Assembly: GCF_003123685.1 (NCBI RefSeq)
Contig: NZ_QCYJ01000170.1
Coordinates: 1 to 64,000 of the forward strand
Reading direction: 5' to 3'
Origin: Nocardia aurea
GTDB taxonomy: Bacteria; Actinomycetota; Actinomycetes; Mycobacteriales; Mycobacteriaceae
Length of the DNA stretch: 64,000 nt
Below are positions 61,811 to 64,000 of the stretch, one piece after another (position 1 is the first letter of the stretch; the number at the start of each line of letters is the position of its first letter). Position numbers and translations under genes: made by a program. Below the pieces are notes generated by a model, which was not told the origin of the DNA, did not search any database, and was given only the letters and a program-made list of their open reading frames with translations.

Positions 61811-62235
61811 TGCGGAATCGGATCCTGCTGATGCACAAACGAGTCCATCGCGTACAACTGACCGAAGCGGCGCAAATCATGTTGCGGCGCCTGATCGAAC
61901 AGCACGGGCCGGTCTTGTTCCACCTGTCCGGTGGGTGCTGTGACGGCAGCTCGCCGATGTGCTTTCCGACCAGAGAATTCCGGGTCGGCGGTGCCGACAT
62001 ACTGCTCGGACGTCTCCCGTGGCATACCGAATTCTGGATGGGCGGCGATCAGTTCGAGCGGTGGAAACACACCCATCTCACCGTGGATGTCGTCGAGGGC
62101 AGGGGTAGCGGATTCTCTCTGGAAGCACCGGAAGGCGTGCGATTCATCGTGCGCTCCCGATTGCTGACCGACGAGGAGCGAGCGGTTCTCGACGCCGGCC
62201 CGCCGCCGCCGACCGGAGCCGAACGGCTCACCTGA
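61810..62235 (+). CDS. DUF779 protein
   Basis: A 141-residue DUF779 protein. Marks are HGPVLFHLSGGCCDGSSPMC, then FRVGGADILLGRL, FWMGGDQFERWKHTHLTVDV and a Ser/Glu-rich end. The conserved Cys cluster suggests metal binding. DUF779 genes almost always follow an aldehyde dehydrogenase of this type; here its start overlaps the ALDH stop (TGATG), so they are co-translated. The biochemical role is unknown. Confidence 0.9.
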
Positions 62236-62286
62236 AACCCGGCGGTGTTTCCGGATCGCTGCGTTTCCGGATTCGCCGTCCGCCGC

Positions 62287-62320
62287 GCCGGCCGGCTCGA
62301 CGCAGACCGAGTCGGCCGGC
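62287..62320 (+). terminator. Terminator hairpin after the ALDH-DUF779 operon
   Basis: GCCGGCCGGCTCG (62287-62299) pairs with CGAGTCGGCCGGC (62308-62320) with one mismatch across an eight-base loop, about 50 bp past the DUF779 stop. Confidence 0.6.
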
Positions 62321-62337
62321 CCCGGGGGCTCGGCGAA

Positions 62338-62447
62338 TACTCGTGTTACCCACGAGTAGTATTCGATGCGCAGATCCGTGCCCGGGCGCGCTTGCGCCAC
62401 AGCAACCTTCGGCACCCGCCGTCCAACGCCGGTGTTACCGGCGAGTA
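62338..62447. repeat. Repeated GTGTTACC-N3-GAGTA sites
   Basis: GTGTTACCCACGAGTA (62343-62358) and GTGTTACCGGCGAGTA (62432-62447) differ at two of 16 positions and lie 89 bp apart. The first is nested in a dyad TACTCGTG/CACGAGTA (62338-62358). They lie about 270-380 bp upstream of the histidine kinase gene in otherwise gene-free sequence (62236-62718), whose right end is AT-rich and promoter-like. Confidence 0.5.
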
Positions 62448-62718
62448 CACTGTCGAGCGGCCGTTTCGGCGAACGTTTTACGTGCGCCTTTACCGGATCG
62501 CCGGATGAGGCCCGCGGCGCGAGGTGCTGCGAAAATCCCGCATCCGATGAGAACGTCCTTACCATCTACCTATCGGTAACCTCTCGGCACAGGAAACGTC
62601 CCTCTTCCGCCGATCGCTTCCAGCGGCCCCACTACATATCCTTGCGCGCGTTGTCAATTCGAATCGAATCGGTTGAAACCATGCAGCAATTACGGCCGAC
62701 GTGGGTTATTTTGTTGCA

Positions 62719-64000
62719 ATGTTCAATGCGAGGCCCGGTGTCCGTGCCCGAATACTCGCGATCGCGTTGGTCCCGAGCTTGGTTCTGCTTGTTATTGGTG
62801 TGGGTGCCTCCGGCTACCTCGTCGAACGAGGCAGGCACGCGGAGGAGTGGGCGGCCGCGATGCAGGCAACGTCTGTTCCCTCTATCGATTTCGTACGCGC
62901 CCTCCAGCTGGAGCGACAGCTCACGATCGCCCGCTTCGCCGGCGACGGGTCCGTGACACCGGCCCTCGCGGCGGCGCGCTCACAACTCGACTCCTCGATC
63001 CGCACCCTGTTCAAAGCTTCGGCCGCGCTGGTCGAACTCGGCCTCGTCGAGGTCCAGTCCGAAGGCGACTACGAGGCGAACACGGGCCTGCTCGAGAACA
63101 TCGCCAAGGCGCGAGTCGGCATCGACGCCGGTGTGATGTCCGCCCTGGACGTCTATCGCATGTACAACCAATTGGGCAATATCGTCACCAGCGGTACCCG
63201 ATTGACCATGGGCAGCGCCCCGGACGCCGAGATCTCGAGCCTGCTGTCCGACTCCAGGGCGGTGCTCTACACGAGCGAATCGCTCTCCCGCGCCAGCGCC
63301 GTCGGCGCGGCGATCGCGTTGAGCGAGGAACCTTTCGCGGTTCCGCTCGAAGATTTCCAGTACGAGATGGGTCTTTACCACACCCAGATCGCCAATCTGG
63401 CCTCCGACAGCGATTTCAGCCAGCGCGAGCGTCTGCAGAAACTCATGCAGAGCCCGGCCTGGCAACAGGTGACGCTCATGGAGAACGCGCTCGTGCAGCG
63501 CAGCGCGGCCGTGGCCAGTGGCGCCAGGACCACCAGCCTGCCGCCACTTCCGATGTCGACGCCGGAGTGGCAGGCGGCGGCCACACAGCTCAACAACGAG
63601 ATCCTCGACGTCTACAACGTCCAGTTCCACAACGCGCACGGCCTCGCCGTGGAAGTCGGCAAGAACAACGCGTCGAACTCGGCGTGGGCGGGCGCGGGCG
63701 TACTTCTCGTCAGCATCCTGGCTTTCGTCATCGCGCTGCTGCTGGCCAACCGGGTCATCCGCAGGCTCAAGCGACTGCGCAACGAGACGCTGACCCTGGC
63801 CAACGAGCGTCTGCCCGACCTGCTGCGCAGGCTGCGCAACGGCGAAACGGTCGATCCGGCGACCGAATCGGGCAACCTCGATTTCGGCACCGACGAAATC
63901 GGCGAAGTGGCCACGGCATTCGAACAGGCCCACAATGCCGCGGTCGAAGGCGCCGTCAACGAGGCACGGACCCGCGAGGGCGTGAAACTGGTCTTCCTCA
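62719..64000 (+). CDS. Nitrate/nitrite-sensing-type histidine kinase, N-terminal part (runs off window)
   Basis: The frame from ATG 62719 (MFNARPGVRARILAIALVPS) stays open to the window end, 427 residues. One transmembrane helix lies at about 12-32 (LAIALVPSLVLLVIGVGASG). A long helical outer NIT-type sensor domain follows (LQLERQLTIARFAGDG, then GNIVTSGTRLTMGSAP). A second helix (AGAGVLLVSILAFVIALLLA) leads into a HAMP region (RVIRRLKRLRNETLTLANER). The kinase core is beyond the edge. This build opens conservon operons (kinase, roadblock protein, DUF742, small GTPase) in actinomycetes, so those genes are expected next. Confidence 0.88.
   Translation, partial: MFNARPGVRARILAIALVPSLVLLVIGVGASGYLVERGRHAEEWAAAMQATSVPSIDFVRALQLERQLTIARFAGDGSVTPALAAARSQLDSSIRTLFKASAALVELGLVEVQSEGDYEANTGLLENIAKARVGIDAGVMSALDVYRMYNQLGNIVTSGTRLTMGSAPDAEISSLLSDSRAVLYTSESLSRASAVGAAIALSEEPFAVPLEDFQYEMGLYHTQIANLASDSDFSQRERLQKLMQSPAWQQVTLMENALVQRSAAVASGARTTSLPPLPMSTPEWQAAATQLNNEILDVYNVQFHNAHGLAVEVGKNNASNSAWAGAGVLLVSILAFVIALLLANRVIRRLKRLRNETLTLANERLPDLLRRLRNGETVDPATESGNLDFGTDEIGEVATAFEQAHNAAVEGAVNEARTREGVKLVFL

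Overview
The window is high-GC DNA with actinobacterial traits: GTG and TTG starts, F420-type LLM oxidoreductases, ANTAR regulators, a biotin carboxylase-carboxyltransferase fusion, and at the right edge a nitrate-sensing-type histidine kinase of the kind that opens a conservon. A Nocardia-like member of the Mycobacteriales is the best guess. No rRNA, CRISPR array or complete insertion sequence was seen. One tRNA gene (Lys-UUU) is present.

The left part (1 to about 20.3 kb) is accessory and partly decayed. It holds a NUDIX gene beside a broken XRE/TPR regulator, a LysR gene, an IS110 transposase remnant next to a frameshifted phage-type integrase, and a long run of genes on the minus strand. 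That run contains a Ser/Thr kinase, an MmpS-like protein whose start is out of frame with its body, two paralogous 30-residue peptide genes flanking a PAS-ANTAR sensor, two hypothetical genes, a protein that reads as an ADF/cofilin domain, and a three-domain IPT/TIG protein. It is followed by an ANTAR gene, a broken P-loop NTPase and a DUF6907-like gene. An intergenic stretch with four dyads then leads into a two-gene AbrB-like regulator/tyrosine recombinase operon.

From 20.6 to 31.1 kb are a small membrane protein, an ABC-type substrate-binding lipoprotein, a MerR/oxidoreductase pair with a visible operator, a VOC/DinB pair divergent from a WYL regulator, tRNA-Lys, a cluster of three small genes divergent from an XRE/TPR regulator, a YunG-like gene, and a short threonyl-tRNA synthetase paralogue. 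The last is preceded by a leader peptide with three consecutive Thr codons and a terminator hairpin, which looks like a transcription attenuator.

From 31.1 to 64 kb the content is mostly ordinary catabolic and regulatory genes. These include the 1080-residue acyl-CoA carboxylase with divergent TetR, SsuD, an FAD monooxygenase, VOC and LLM enzymes, a two-gene regulator/membrane protein operon with twin operators, hydrolases, a kinase gene broken by a 7-bp tandem duplication, a tiny secreted two-cysteine peptide, a PhoD-type phosphatase, a TetR/acyl-CoA dehydrogenase/SDR locus, a short UvrA paralogue behind a GlxR-like site, an SDR/TetR pair, a phosphodiesterase, a GAF regulator/aldehyde dehydrogenase/DUF779 set, and the start of the conservon kinase. 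Several divergent promoters carry clear inverted repeats.

The items most worth following up are the cofilin-like protein (13191-13589), the twin 30-residue peptides (10008-10100 and 11364-11456), the Thr leader attenuator (31008-31096) and the secreted two-cysteine peptide (45785-45958). All functional calls rest on reading the translations by eye. No database search was run.
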